In this document: positions 8,367 to 17,185 of the stretch, piece after piece
Layout of the letters: each line of letters starts with the position of its first letter
Position numbering within the stretch: position 1 is the stretch's first letter
DNA from: Planctomycetota bacterium
GTDB taxonomy: Bacteria > Planctomycetota > SZUA-567 > H5-PLA8
Direction: 5' to 3'
Assembly (NCBI GenBank): GCA_026692735.1
Contig: JAPLOD010000471.1
Location: forward strand, 1 to 42,762
DNA: 42,762 nt
Translations under genes and position numbers: made by a program
Notes under the pieces: generated by a model
What the model was told of the DNA's origin: nothing
What the model saw: only the letters and a program-made list of their open reading frames with translations
Databases searched by the model: none

Positions 8367-9497
8367 ATGATGACCGCGCGCGAGAGGCTGTTCGCCGTGC
8401 TGGAAGGCCGGCCCGTGGACCGCGTCCCGATCTGGCTGCTGTTCCCGTACCACAAGGTCGGCTACTACGCCGACGTGCGGGCGAACCGCTGCTACAAGAG
8501 CATCGTTGAGCTGTCGCGGCGCTACGCCGTGATGCTGAACCGCCGCAACCCGTCCGTGCGGATGTTCGCGCCGGATGTGACAGAGACGGGGGAGCGGGTG
8601 GTCGAGCGCGGCTGGCGGATCGAGCGGCGCGTGCTGGCCTGCGGCGCGCGGCGGCTGGTGGCTGAAACGCGCCGGCGCGGCGAGCAGGTCGCGGTGAAGA
8701 AACTGCTGGAGAACGAAGAAGACCTGGACGCGCTGCTGAGCTTCCCGCTCAACACCGACAGCACGCGCATCGCCGCCGAACTGGACCTGTACCTGCCGCA
8801 GTACCTGCGGGAGCGAGGTGAGTTCCCGTTGCAGTACGGCGCGATGATGCTGGACCTGGGCGAGCCGGTGAACTTCCTGTACCACGCTTCGCGACTCGAG
8901 GAGTACGCGTTGTGGTCGGCGCAGTGCAGCGCCAAGGTCGTCAGCTTTCTGGAGCGCGCGATGGAGCGGCTGCGTTGCGTGTACCGGTATTGCCTGGAGC
9001 GGGACCTGGCGGACGTGTATTTCATGGTGGGCAGCGAGCTGGCGTCTCCACCGCTGGTCAGCCCGCAGACGTTCCGGCGCTGGGTCGTGCCGTATGCGCG
9101 CGAGCTGATCGCCCTGGTGCATGCGCACGGCAAGAAGGTGGTTCAGCACTACCATGGCGCCATCCGGCTCATCCTGCCCGACTTCCTGACGATGGGCGCC
9201 GACGCGCTGCACACGATAGAGGCCCCGCCCGTGGGCAACTGCACGCTCACTCAGGCGTTCGAAATCACAGGCGACCGGATGGCGCTGATCGGGAACATCC
9301 AATACGACTGTTTCCGCTCGTACACGCAGGCGGAAATGGCCGCCGCGGTCCGTGCGGTGCTGGATGAATGCCGCGGGCGGCGGCTGGTTCTTTCGCCGAC
9401 AGCGGGACCGTATGAGGAGCGTATTCCCGCGCGGATGGTGCGGAACTACAGGACATTTCTCGAGACGGGCTGGAAGTACGGCGATGCTCGGTTCTAG
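8367..9497 (+). CDS. URO-D family protein (HxH variant)
   Basis: A 376-residue protein. Two ATGs occur in tandem (8367 and 8370) right after GAGAGG; the second has the better spacing. It opens with MTARERLFAVLEGRPVDRVPIW, the usual URO-D superfamily start. At the metal-ligand position it reads VVQHYHGAIR (H261, H263), closer to the HxC zinc motif of MtaA-like methyltransferases than the other two homologues here, but with His in place of Cys. It ends with NYRTFLETGWKYG. It is divergent from the antitoxin/PIN pair and sits alone between convergent neighbours. A cobamide or methylated-substrate role is plausible, but no corrinoid protein is nearby. Substrate unknown. Confidence 0.8.
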   Translation: MMTARERLFAVLEGRPVDRVPIWLLFPYHKVGYYADVRANRCYKSIVELSRRYAVMLNRRNPSVRMFAPDVTETGERVVERGWRIERRVLACGARRLVAETRRRGEQVAVKKLLENEEDLDALLSFPLNTDSTRIAAELDLYLPQYLRERGEFPLQYGAMMLDLGEPVNFLYHASRLEEYALWSAQCSAKVVSFLERAMERLRCVYRYCLERDLADVYFMVGSELASPPLVSPQTFRRWVVPYARELIALVHAHGKKVVQHYHGAIRLILPDFLTMGADALHTIEAPPVGNCTLTQAFEITGDRMALIGNIQYDCFRSYTQAEMAAAVRAVLDECRGRRLVLSPTAGPYEERIPARMVRNYRTFLETGWKYGDARF

Positions 9498-9506
9498 GGC
9501 TCGTCT

Positions 9507-9848
9507 TTACTTGCGCACGAAATGCGGCATCTGCGCAGGAATGTCAAAGTCCAGTTCGACGAAACCGGCGTACTGGCCGCTCTTGTACCACGGGGCCTGG
9601 TAGATGAGCGTGCGCGCGCCGTTTCTCTCGATGGTGTAGACGTTGGTGCGGCGCGAATCTATGAGCTGTTTGAGCTTGCTGCGCGCAGGCTCCGGGTGGC
9701 AATCGAACATGTTGGTGCCGATGAGCTTCCTGCCACCGTGCTTCGCGTAGGCTTTGGCGGCGCGGTCGTTCATTGCCACGATGATGCCGGCCGCATCGGA
9801 CACGGTGATCGCGGCAGGGAACTCGTCTACCCAGGAATGGTCGTTCAT
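9507..9848 (-). CDS. Small single-domain PAS protein
   Basis: A 113-residue protein from ATG 9848 with GGAGG five bases upstream. It is essentially one PAS domain: ITVSDAAGIIVAMNDRAAKAY is followed by GTNMFDCHPEPAR and a C-terminal strand GFVELDFDIPAQMPHFVRK. PAS domains sense small ligands, redox state or light. No output domain (kinase, GGDEF, DNA-binding) is attached, so it must act through a partner or as a binding protein. The DCHPEPAR and MPHFVR motifs occur in a family of free-standing PAS proteins in diverse bacteria that I recognise only generally. It has its own promoter with a perfect -10 box. Confidence 0.75.
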   Translation of the reverse strand: MNDHSWVDEFPAAITVSDAAGIIVAMNDRAAKAYAKHGGRKLIGTNMFDCHPEPARSKLKQLIDSRRTNVYTIERNGARTLIYQAPWYKSGQYAGFVELDFDIPAQMPHFVRK

Positions 9849-9871
9849 TCATGCCTCCGTGGTCTGGCGGC

Positions 9872-9877
9872 ATTATA
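9872..9877 (-). promoter_or_regulatory. -10 box (TATAAT) for the PAS gene
   Basis: On the minus strand a perfect TATAAT lies 24-29 bases upstream of the PAS gene ATG, which would leave an mRNA leader of under 20 bases including GGAGG. The -35 region (GCTTTT at 17-bp spacing) matches poorly. Confidence 0.45.
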
Positions 9878-9904
9878 CTCCGGCCGCGTCCCGGAAAAGC
9901 GGCA

Positions 9905-9979
9905 ATTGACACGGGACGGGGCAGCGGTGACAAGTGACGGCCGTGACGGGAAGGACAACGGACAGAGGACACATGACAC

Positions 9980-9980
<1 letters not shown>
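9905..9980 (+). repeat. 7-bp repeat array abutting the mrp start codon
   Basis: From 9953 the sequence reads as exact 7-base units: GGACAAC, GGACAGA, GGACACA, TGACACG. Looser units of TGACGGG/TGACAAG type precede them. The last base of the array is the first base of the mrp GTG codon, so the array forms the ribosome-binding region. Confidence 0.6.
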
Positions 9981-11353
<1,373 letters not shown>

Positions 11354-11375
11354 GCCTTCCTGCTTTGTGGACGGA

Positions 11376-11777
11376 TCAGCGTGAGACGGGCTTGCCGGTC
11401 CGGACGGCGGGCTTTGCCTTTCCCTTCGCCCGCCCCTGCGCGGTCGCCAGGCCCCGCCGCGCGCCAGCTTGCTCCTCGAGACTCATCAGCCAGGCGTGCA
11501 TCTCTTCCGGCGTCTTGAAACGCTTGTAGAGTTCCTCGCGGGCGCGGCGACAACGCTCCACGACTTCCCCTTGGTCGAAGGGCTTGGCGCGCGCCTGCAC
11601 GGGACGCGGCCCGCCGCGGCGCGCAAGCCTCGCAATCTCCGGAGGCGGAAACGGCTGTTCTTCTAGTTTCGCCAGAAAGGCGCAGAGGCCGTCAAAGGTC
11701 TTATACCGCCGCTCAATTTTGCGGCGCGCCGCGAGGCAACGCGCAACGTTCTCGTCCTCAAGCGCCTTCGTCTTCAT
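11376..11777 (-). CDS. Internally duplicated basic protein of unknown function
   Basis: A 133-residue protein from ATG 11777 with AAGGAG upstream. It has no recognised family. Two copies of a ~30-residue helical motif are visible: RCLAARRKIERRYKTFDGL with AFLAKLEEQ at about 14-42, and RCRRAREELYKRFKTPEEM with AWLMSLEEQ at about 75-103. The linker and the last 30 residues are basic and Pro/Ala/Gly-rich, suitable for nucleic-acid contact, though that is speculation. It converges on mrp with a 22-base gap. Not secreted, no membrane segment. Confidence 0.7.
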   Translation of the reverse strand: MKTKALEDENVARCLAARRKIERRYKTFDGLCAFLAKLEEQPFPPPEIARLARRGGPRPVQARAKPFDQGEVVERCRRAREELYKRFKTPEEMHAWLMSLEEQAGARRGLATAQGRAKGKAKPAVRTGKPVSR

Positions 11778-11847
11778 CGCGTCTCCTTATCGTCTCGCCG
11801 AGCGACGCCAGCACGGGCGCGGGTGACATGGCCCAGTCGGACTCCGC

Positions 11848-12420
11848 CTATCTTGCTATTGGGCCGTTACGCTTGACGTCGTAGGCGAACAGCGCCATAT
11901 CAACTTTCCGTAATGCTCCCTTCCTTCTACTGATGCGGTTAGCGATTGCACGGAGAAGCGCCGCATAAGGTGTATACGCTGCTTTGCTGGCGGGGCTGAA
12001 CTTGGGGTAGCCAAGCGAACGAAGTGCCCTTGTCACACGGACATCGATGATCGGGTAATGCTCTGGGGATAGGAAATGCAGAAATGTTGAGGCGATCGGT
12101 ACACCAATTCCGTAAACATCTGTCAGGCGGGTAAGTCGCTCCGTATCGCCGCTCATCTGATACGCGTCTTCAATTGCATCGGAGACGTTACGGAGGGATT
12201 CTCGACTGAACCGGAGCCGAAACCAAGCCATCCTGGACTTCCAGTCAAGGATGTCCAAGATCAGGCCGTGCGTTACGTGCGTTAGCACCATGTCCCGGCG
12301 CAACTGCGCCTGGCAGTATCCGAGCAGAACCGCGTACTCCTTGTCGTCGTCGACGTCGGTAGCGTACCGCTTTGCCCATTTGTGCACAAACACCGCGTCC
12401 GGAAGAGAAAGAAGGTGCAT
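11848..12420 (-). CDS. Helix-hairpin-helix-like protein, lower GC than its neighbours
   Basis: A 190-residue protein from ATG 12420. The middle reads LTRLTDVYGIGVPIASTFL and then PIIDVRVTRALRSLGY, a pattern like the helix-hairpin-helix core plus conserved Asp of HhH base-excision glycosylase-type proteins (family style: GVGxxxAS...P..YP..D). It lacks an obvious iron-sulphur tail and catalytic Lys is not clear, so glycosylase activity cannot be claimed. Lines I counted run about 50-58% GC, with less biased third positions than the flanking genes, consistent with recent transfer. It is flanked by the duplicated small protein and the Gfo/Idh gene, with no functional link evident. Confidence 0.65.
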   Translation of the reverse strand: MHLLSLPDAVFVHKWAKRYATDVDDDKEYAVLLGYCQAQLRRDMVLTHVTHGLILDILDWKSRMAWFRLRFSRESLRNVSDAIEDAYQMSGDTERLTRLTDVYGIGVPIASTFLHFLSPEHYPIIDVRVTRALRSLGYPKFSPASKAAYTPYAALLRAIANRISRRKGALRKVDMALFAYDVKRNGPIAR

Positions 12421-12465
12421 ACTGTCCCCCGCGACCCGCCCCCTCCCTCACGGGGAGGGGGACCG

Positions 12466-12487
12466 GGGCAAGCTGGAAAGCTTGCCC
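12466..12487. repeat. Hairpin at the 3' end of the Gfo/Idh gene, supplying part of its stop codon
   Basis: GGGCAAGCT (12466-12474), loop GGAA, AGCTTGCCC (12479-12487), followed by TAC. On the minus strand GTAG precedes the hairpin and its TAG (12487-12489) is the stop codon of the oxidoreductase. It has the same layout as the GAGAC-loop hairpins elsewhere but a different loop. It could also act as a terminator, though no T-run follows. Confidence 0.6.
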
Positions 12488-13662
12488 TACATCTTCACGG
12501 GCCTGCTGTTGGCCTTGGCGCTCTTGACGGCGGCTTCGATGAACTTCATGTGCTTCACACCGTCGTGGACGCTGGCGTAGCGCGTGCCGTCGCACTTGAA
12601 CGGCTTGCAGTCGTTGTACGCGCGCACGTCCTGCTCGAAGAAGCGGTGCAACCGCGCGAAGGCGTCGTGGAAGGCTTCCACGTGGCCGCTGGGGATGGTC
12701 GTCTCGCCCAGGAGGTCGGCGGGGACGTCTCCGAGGAAGTCATCCTTGGCTGGCACGGCCGCCCGCCAATACTGCCGTTCAACACCGCTGGGCATGCGCA
12801 GGGTGACGAGTTCGGCGTCCTCCTGGCGCCAGGCGAGGCTGCCCTTCTCGCAGGCGACTTCGATGCCGAGGTCGTTCTTGTGCCCGATGCAGATCTGGCT
12901 GGCGCGGACCAGCGCCTTGCAGCCGTTGGACAGTTCGCAATAGGTGGTGAAGTGGTCGTCGAGCTGGCGGCCTTTCAGGTAGGTCTCGATCATGCCGCGG
13001 ACGCTGACGACTTCCAGGCCGGTGACGAAGCGGAGCTGCATGAAGGCGTGAGTGCCGATGTCGCCGCCGCAGCAGCTTGCGCCGGCGCGCTTGGGGTCGG
13101 TGCGCCAGGAGGCCTGCTGCTGGCCGGTGGTCTCCAGGCGCGTGGCGAGCCAGCCCTGCAGGTAGTAACTGTCGGCCCAGCGGACGGCGCCGAGCTTGCC
13201 CGAGGTGATGATCCAGCGGGCGAAGCGGCTGGTCCAGTGGCCAATGTACGTGTGGGCGATGCCGAAGGGGACTTTGGCCTGGTCCACGGCCTTGGCGAGC
13301 TGGACGGCCTGGGCCGCGGTGATGGTCAGGGGCTTTTCGCAGAAGACGGGGATGCCGGCCTTGATGAGTTTCATCGCCGGGTCGAAGTGGACGAAGTTCG
13401 GCGTGACGATGAGGGCGTAGTCTATCCGTTGGCCGACGGGCTTGCTCCTCTGATCGGCGATCATGTCGTCATAGCTCTTGTAACCCTTGATGGGGTAGGC
13501 CCAGTTCGCGGCGTACTCCATCGCCTTGACGGGGTCTTCGTGGAGCGCGCCGCAGACGACACGGCGTGTGCCGTCGAAATGGATCGCCTTCTGGTGCGGG
13601 TTAACGATGAACGCCCCGCCGCCGCCGCCCACCAGCCCGACATTCAGAACACGTTTTGCCAT
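12487..13662 (-). CDS. Gfo/Idh/MocA family NAD(P)-dependent oxidoreductase
   Basis: A 391-residue protein from ATG 13662, with GGAGG upstream. The N-terminal Rossmann fold shows [13 protein letters not shown] (a glycine-rich NAD(P) loop), and the family motif CEKPLT lies at about 108-113. The C-terminal alpha/beta domain has [12 protein letters not shown], the active-site Asp/His signature of the family. Members oxidise or reduce sugar and cyclitol hydroxyls and some act as glycosidases; substrate cannot be read from sequence. The protein lacks a signal peptide, unlike many secreted relatives in Planctomycetes. Its TAG stop falls in a hairpin repeat, and a candidate promoter lies about 150 bases upstream. 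Confidence 0.88.
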   Translation of the reverse strand: MAKRVLNVGLVGGGGGAFIVNPHQKAIHFDGTRRVVCGALHEDPVKAMEYAANWAYPIKGYKSYDDMIADQRSKPVGQRIDYALIVTPNFVHFDPAMKLIKAGIPVFCEKPLTITAAQAVQLAKAVDQAKVPFGIAHTYIGHWTSRFARWIITSGKLGAVRWADSYYLQGWLATRLETTGQQQASWRTDPKRAGASCCGGDIGTHAFMQLRFVTGLEVVSVRGMIETYLKGRQLDDHFTTYCELSNGCKALVRASQICIGHKNDLGIEVACEKGSLAWRQEDAELVTLRMPSGVERQYWRAAVPAKDDFLGDVPADLLGETTIPSGHVEAFHDAFARLHRFFEQDVRAYNDCKPFKCDGTRYASVHDGVKHMKFIEAAVKSAKANSRPVKM

Positions 13663-13756
13663 GGTTCGATGCCTCCATTACCTGTGCCACAATCCGAAAA
13701 GACTGTGGCCGCTCCCCCCTCGCCGCAATCCAGAGGAATGCGGCACGCGCGCGGCG

Positions 13757-13775
13757 GCGGGGATCGCGTCCCCGC
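13757..13775. repeat. Palindrome GCGGGGA/TCCCCGC in the Gfo/Idh leader
   Basis: GCGGGGA, TCGCG, TCCCCGC forms a 7-bp stem with a 5-base loop, inside the putative 5' leader of the oxidoreductase mRNA. The arm-5 base loop-arm architecture is that of the other hairpin repeats in the window. The rest of the gap 13663-13972 holds the candidate promoter, a CCACA/TGTGG inverted pair near 13686-13705 and the double hairpin at 13931; I see no gene in it. Confidence 0.45.
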
Positions 13776-13816
13776 TCGGCCAGTTAACCCCACACACCAA
13801 TCATGATGCATTCCCG

Positions 13817-13844
13817 ACTGTAGCGGCGCGTTCCGGCCTGTCAA
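13817..13844 (-). promoter_or_regulatory. Candidate sigma-70 promoter for the Gfo/Idh gene
   Basis: On the minus strand, TTGACA (13844-13839, perfect -35), a 16-base spacer and TACAGT (13822-13817) as -10 (4 of 6). Transcription would start near 13810, giving a leader of about 148 bases before the ATG at 13662. Confidence 0.4.
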
Positions 13845-13930
13845 CTCGGGTGTCAGGGCGGTCACGGGTGCATGTGCGTAGCTGCGGAGCTCAAACGGTA
13901 CTGCGGGGTGACACCGCAAAGCCGCGGGGC

Positions 13931-13977
13931 GGGCGGCGAGACGCCGCCCCTACAGCCGGCGAGACGCCGGCGCTACA
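13931..13977. repeat. Two tandem GAGAC-loop hairpins at the 3' end of a URO-D gene
   Basis: Unit one: GGGCGGC-GAGAC-GCCGCCC-CTACA (13931-13954). Unit two: GCCGGC-GAGAC-GCCGGC-GCTACA (13955-13977). Stems differ, while the loop and trailing CTACA are the same. The CTA at 13973-13975 is the TAG stop codon of the minus-strand URO-D gene. Unit two is identical to the one at 16427-16449. Confidence 0.85.
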
Positions 13978-15097
13978 ACCAGCCCGTCATGCGGGCCAGG
14001 AGGCGGCTGTAGTCCACGAAGCTGGGCCAGGAGACGTCCGCGGGCACGCCGTGGTCGCAGCCGGGGATATAGCCGCCGCCGCGGACGACCGGCGCGATGC
14101 GCTTCAACTCCCTGCGGATGACCCGCCCGCCCGCGGCCATGGCGCGCTTGTCCACGCCGCCGCAGTAGGCCATCTGCCGGCCGAAGCGGCGGCGGAATGC
14201 GACGATGTCGCAGTGCGCGGCCACTTCGATCGGATCGCAGACGTTGATCCCCGACTCGATCCAGATCGGGATCAACTCGCCGATATACCCGTCGCTGTCC
14301 ATGCCCACGAGGGGGCAGCCGGCGGAGCGCGTCATCCGCGCCCAGCGAACGTAGGACGGCTTGCAGAACTCCCGCGTCATGGCCGGGGAGATCATGGCAT
14401 GCGCCTTGTACGCCATGTCCTCGGACATGTGAACCTGGTCGGGGACGACGCGGGCGAAGATCCGTTCCAGGCAGCCGGCGACGAAATCCGTCCAGAAGGC
14501 CGCCATCGCCGCCACGAGGGCGGGCTGCTCGACCATCATCATGCACAGCCCTTCGAAGCCGCACCATTCCCGCATCTGCCAGAACGGCCCGCTGAAGCTG
14601 ACGGTGAAGACGTAGTCGCGGTCCCGCAGCTTGCGGCAGCGTTCTTCGAAGTCCCGAGGAAAGCGGCCGGGGGCGTCCACGGCATAGCGGGCCTTCATCT
14701 GCTCCCAGTCGTCGCGGTCCTCGACGGGGCATTTGATCCAGCGCCGCGTGACGAAGTCCTTGGCGACGCGGAGGTAGGTCACATCGAACTGATCGGAGAT
14801 CTCGCAGATGTTGCCCTTCCAGTCCTGGACGATGCAGTGACCGTCCTTGCGCTCGAGGATCTTCTCCTCGAACTGCGGAATCATGCGGAAGTCCACGCCG
14901 ACGTCCACGTACGGCCGGGTCTTCTGCGTCTCGACGCCGATGGTTTCGCAGAGCTGCGCGAACCAGTCCACGTCCGCGGGCAGGCCCTGCGTGCGCCAGG
15001 CCCTGAGCGTTGACTCACGCGGCCCGCCGGGACTGAAGGGAATCCTGTCGGGGCGGCCGAAGGTCAACGTGCGGATGAACCGTTCGCGTGGCGTCAT
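13973..15097 (-). CDS. URO-D family protein (DSDG variant)
   Basis: A 374-residue protein from ATG 15097. It starts MTPRERFIRTLTFGRPDRIPF, a clear URO-D superfamily opening. Like the 6382-7512 protein it has an acidic HMSEDMAYK (about 223-231) and GMDSDGYIGELIP (266-276) where MtaA-type enzymes have a zinc HxC motif, then CDPIE. It starts 5 bases after the stop of a secreted protein gene and is the last member of a sigma/anti-sigma gene row. No clear ribosome site precedes it, so translational coupling is likely. The stop codon is provided by a hairpin repeat. Function unknown; methyl transfer is a family-based guess. Confidence 0.8.
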   Translation of the reverse strand: MTPRERFIRTLTFGRPDRIPFSPGGPRESTLRAWRTQGLPADVDWFAQLCETIGVETQKTRPYVDVGVDFRMIPQFEEKILERKDGHCIVQDWKGNICEISDQFDVTYLRVAKDFVTRRWIKCPVEDRDDWEQMKARYAVDAPGRFPRDFEERCRKLRDRDYVFTVSFSGPFWQMREWCGFEGLCMMMVEQPALVAAMAAFWTDFVAGCLERIFARVVPDQVHMSEDMAYKAHAMISPAMTREFCKPSYVRWARMTRSAGCPLVGMDSDGYIGELIPIWIESGINVCDPIEVAAHCDIVAFRRRFGRQMAYCGGVDKRAMAAGGRVIRRELKRIAPVVRGGGYIPGCDHGVPADVSWPSFVDYSRLLARMTGWL

Positions 15098-15102
15098 TGG
15101 CG

Positions 15103-15564
15103 CTAGTGCGTGTCTTTGAGTGTCAGGATCAGGATGGTCTGGGCGTCACGGGAGCCGACCTTCGAGATCATCAAGGGCTCGCCCTTGGACAGCGTAGACG
15201 CAAGCGGGTCCCCAATCGGCTTGCCGCCCTGTTTTATGGTGATCTGCACCTTGGCCTTGGCGCCGGCGACGCCGACCAGCGTCACCTCGACAGTGAAACC
15301 GGCGATGGCGGCGCTGTCCTTGCCGCCGGCCGCCGGTTTCACGGCCTGGTGGCCCACGTCGGTAAAGGTGCCGAAGAGCGTTTCCTTAAGGAGGTGCTTG
15401 TACTGCGCCAGCGACGCGGGGATGGTCTGTTCCTTCTTGCCGGCATCGGTCGCGCCCACCCCCTGCACCTCGATGGCTGCGGATTCGGCGCGGAGGCCCG
15501 GCGCCACGAGTGCCAGCGTCAGGAGGAGCGCCGGGAGAACGCATGAACAATACGACAGTCGCAT
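15103..15564 (-). CDS. Small secreted protein in the sigma-factor row
   Basis: A 153-residue protein from ATG 15564 with a signal peptide (hydrophobic LPALLLTLALVAPGLRA, cleavage likely after position 26). The mature part is predicted mainly beta: alternating hydrophobics in FTVEVTLVGVAG, AKVQITIKQGG and TILILTLKD. No known domain recognised. It lies 9 bases downstream of the anti-sigma gene and 5 bases upstream of the URO-D gene on the same strand, so all are likely one transcript. It probably acts in the periplasm or outside; a sensing or assembly role is only a guess. Confidence 0.7.
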   Translation of the reverse strand: MRLSYCSCVLPALLLTLALVAPGLRAESAAIEVQGVGATDAGKKEQTIPASLAQYKHLLKETLFGTFTDVGHQAVKPAAGGKDSAAIAGFTVEVTLVGVAGAKAKVQITIKQGGKPIGDPLASTLSKGEPLMISKVGSRDAQTILILTLKDTH

Positions 15565-15573
15565 AGTTTCCTC

Positions 15574-16386
15574 TCAGTCCAGATCAGGGAGCCAGCGCCA
15601 ATTCTGCTGCGTATCGTCCTTGCGTCCAGTGTCATCTTTCAGAAGGAAGCACACTACGGGAGCCTGTTGGCCAGGCAGGTACTCGACCTGCACGTGGTAG
15701 CGGCTGTCCAACGCTTGCGGGACTTCCATGGCCACCGGCTGCTCTTCCTGGCGTTGCGGCACGAAGACCAGGGCGGCGAAGAGCGCGGCGGCAGCCAGGC
15801 TCGCAGCCGCCAGCCAGCGCCAGCGGCGGTGCGCACGGGATTGGCTCTTGGCTCCTGGCTCTTGGCTCCTGGCTTCGGCCCGCGAAGAGCTAAGAGCCCG
15901 CGGTTCCCGCTGCGCGGCGTGCGTCTTGTGGAGAATGCCTTGCCAGACCGCCTGCCAGCGTTCCTCGCTGACAGCAGGCACGGGCGAGCCGAGTATGGCG
16001 GATTGCGTGCGCCCGGCTTCCTGGGAACTGCCACGCCCCACGCGCTCGACCACGGCCTCCCAGACCTGCTCATAGATCAGGTCGCTGACCGTCGGCACGG
16101 GCAAGGCCGCCGCCGCCTGGTCCAGCCGCGCAAACGCGCGCCTGTCCGCGGGGCTGACTTCCGTGGTTCGCTCGGCGACGCTTCTCCAGGCACGGCGCGC
16201 TGCCGCGACGGAGACCAGCGGGACAGGCAGACGCGCGGCTTCCTCGTCGAGTTTCCGGTACAAGGCCGGCATGCGGCGCAGTTCGGGCTGATGGGCCAGG
16301 CGCTGTTCGAGAGAGCGCGCCTTGTCGGCGTCCAGTTCGCCGTCGGCGCAGGCGGAAAGTTCGATAAAGAGGGCTTCTTCGTCCAT
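15574..16386 (-). CDS. Membrane anti-sigma factor-like protein with three internal repeats
   Basis: A 270-residue protein from ATG 16386. The cytoplasmic start LFIELSACADGELDADKARSLEQRL resembles the helical anti-sigma domain found beside ECF sigma genes, although the zinc-finger HxxxCxxC is absent. One membrane helix lies at about 191-210 (WLAAASLAAAALFAALVFVP), followed by a ~60-residue outer domain. Three copies of a motif PVPxVS followed by a conserved Trp are visible near 54-70, 96-113 and 135-150. Residues ~170-183 come from a 7-bp repeat array. It sits directly downstream of the sigma gene. By family, it would hold the sigma factor at the membrane until a signal frees it. Confidence 0.7.
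   Translation of the reverse strand: MDEEALFIELSACADGELDADKARSLEQRLAHQPELRRMPALYRKLDEEAARLPVPLVSVAAARRAWRSVAERTTEVSPADRRAFARLDQAAAALPVPTVSDLIYEQVWEAVVERVGRGSSQEAGRTQSAILGSPVPAVSEERWQAVWQGILHKTHAAQREPRALSSSRAEARSQEPGAKSQSRAHRRWRWLAAASLAAAALFAALVFVPQRQEEQPVAMEVPQALDSRYHVQVEYLPGQQAPVVCFLLKDDTGRKDDTQQNWRWLPDLD
15841..15875. repeat. 7-bp repeat array inside the anti-sigma gene
   Basis: Five 7-base units in a row: TTGGCTC, TTGGCTC, CTGGCTC, TTGGCTC, CTGGCTT. They lie in the linker just before the membrane helix and are translated on the minus strand as an Ala/Arg/Ser/Gln/Glu-rich stretch. Confidence 0.75.
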
Positions 16387-16402
16387 GTGTCACCCGTACC
16401 GC

Positions 16403-16449
16403 GGGCGGCGAGACGCCACCCGTCCAGCCGGCGAGACGCCGGCGCTACA
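16403..16449. repeat. Two tandem GAGAC-loop hairpins between sigma and anti-sigma genes
   Basis: Unit one (16403-16426) is GGGCGGC-GAGAC-GCCACCC-GTCCA, with one stem mismatch and a decayed CTACA. Unit two (16427-16449) is GCCGGC-GAGAC-GCCGGC-GCTACA, identical to 13955-13977. They fill the gap between the sigma stop and the anti-sigma ATG and could affect co-expression. Confidence 0.85.
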
Positions 16450-16459
16450 GCCTCAAGTC

Positions 16460-17152
16460 TCACTCCTTCAAATGGGGCGCGAGCAACTCCTGGAGGCGTT
16501 TGCGCGCGTAGAAGAGCCGCGACATCACCGTGCCAATGTTGCAGTCGAGCGCCTCGGCAATCTCCTTGTAGCTCATGCCCTCGGCGGCGTGCAGCATGAA
16601 CACCGCGCGCTGGGCGTCCGACAACTTAAGCAACGCGGCGGCCAGCGCGCCGCTGAACTCCGAAACCTCCGCCTTCCGTTCCGGGCCTTCGCTGCCGTCG
16701 CGGGCCACCACCACCGCGGCCGGCTCTTCGCTGGCCTCGTCGCCCTCCCCCACGCGGCGCTCATCCAGCGCCACTTCGACCCCGCGCCTGGACCGCCGCA
16801 GGCGGTCAATGGCGAGGTTGACGGCGATGCGGCGGAGCCAAGGGTAGAACCGCGCAACGCCTTCGCGGGCGGAGAGCTGTTCGTAGACGCGGACAAAGGC
16901 ATCCTGGACAACATCGAGCGCCGCGTCTTCGTCGTGCAACAGGCGCCATGCGACCGCAAAGACCCGCTGCCGGTACTTCGTGAACAGCTTCTCGAACGCC
17001 TCGGCGTCACCGGAGGCCGCCTTCTCGACCAAGGCCGCGTCCTCCGCGTCAAACGGCGGCGCCCCCTCTCCGTGCGCTTCAGAGGCGGCGGTGGCATCGC
17101 ACCCTTGGCGTTCCGTATCTCGTGACGCTGTATGCTCAGGATTATTCATCAC
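16460..17152 (-). CDS. ECF (sigma-70 family) RNA polymerase sigma factor
   Basis: A 230-residue protein; the first codon can be GTG 17152 or the adjacent ATG 17149. Region 2 is at about 45-115: EAFEKLFTKYRQRVF, DEDAALDVVQDAF and FYPWLRRIAVNLAIDRLRR. A variable linker runs to about 165. Region 4 is at about 175-225: LSDAQRAVFMLHAAEGMSYKEIAEAL then GTVMSRLFYARKRL, the DNA-binding helix-turn-helix. It directs RNA polymerase to alternative promoters. It heads a row anti-sigma, secreted protein, URO-D protein on the same strand, and has a plausible sigma-70 promoter. The extended N-terminus of ~35 residues is longer than usual. Confidence 0.92.
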   Translation of the reverse strand: MMNNPEHTASRDTERQGCDATAASEAHGEGAPPFDAEDAALVEKAASGDAEAFEKLFTKYRQRVFAVAWRLLHDEDAALDVVQDAFVRVYEQLSAREGVARFYPWLRRIAVNLAIDRLRRSRRGVEVALDERRVGEGDEASEEPAAVVVARDGSEGPERKAEVSEFSGALAAALLKLSDAQRAVFMLHAAEGMSYKEIAEALDCNIGTVMSRLFYARKRLQELLAPHLKE

Positions 17153-17185
17153 TTAGGACCAACAAAGCCGGAAATCCTGATGTTC

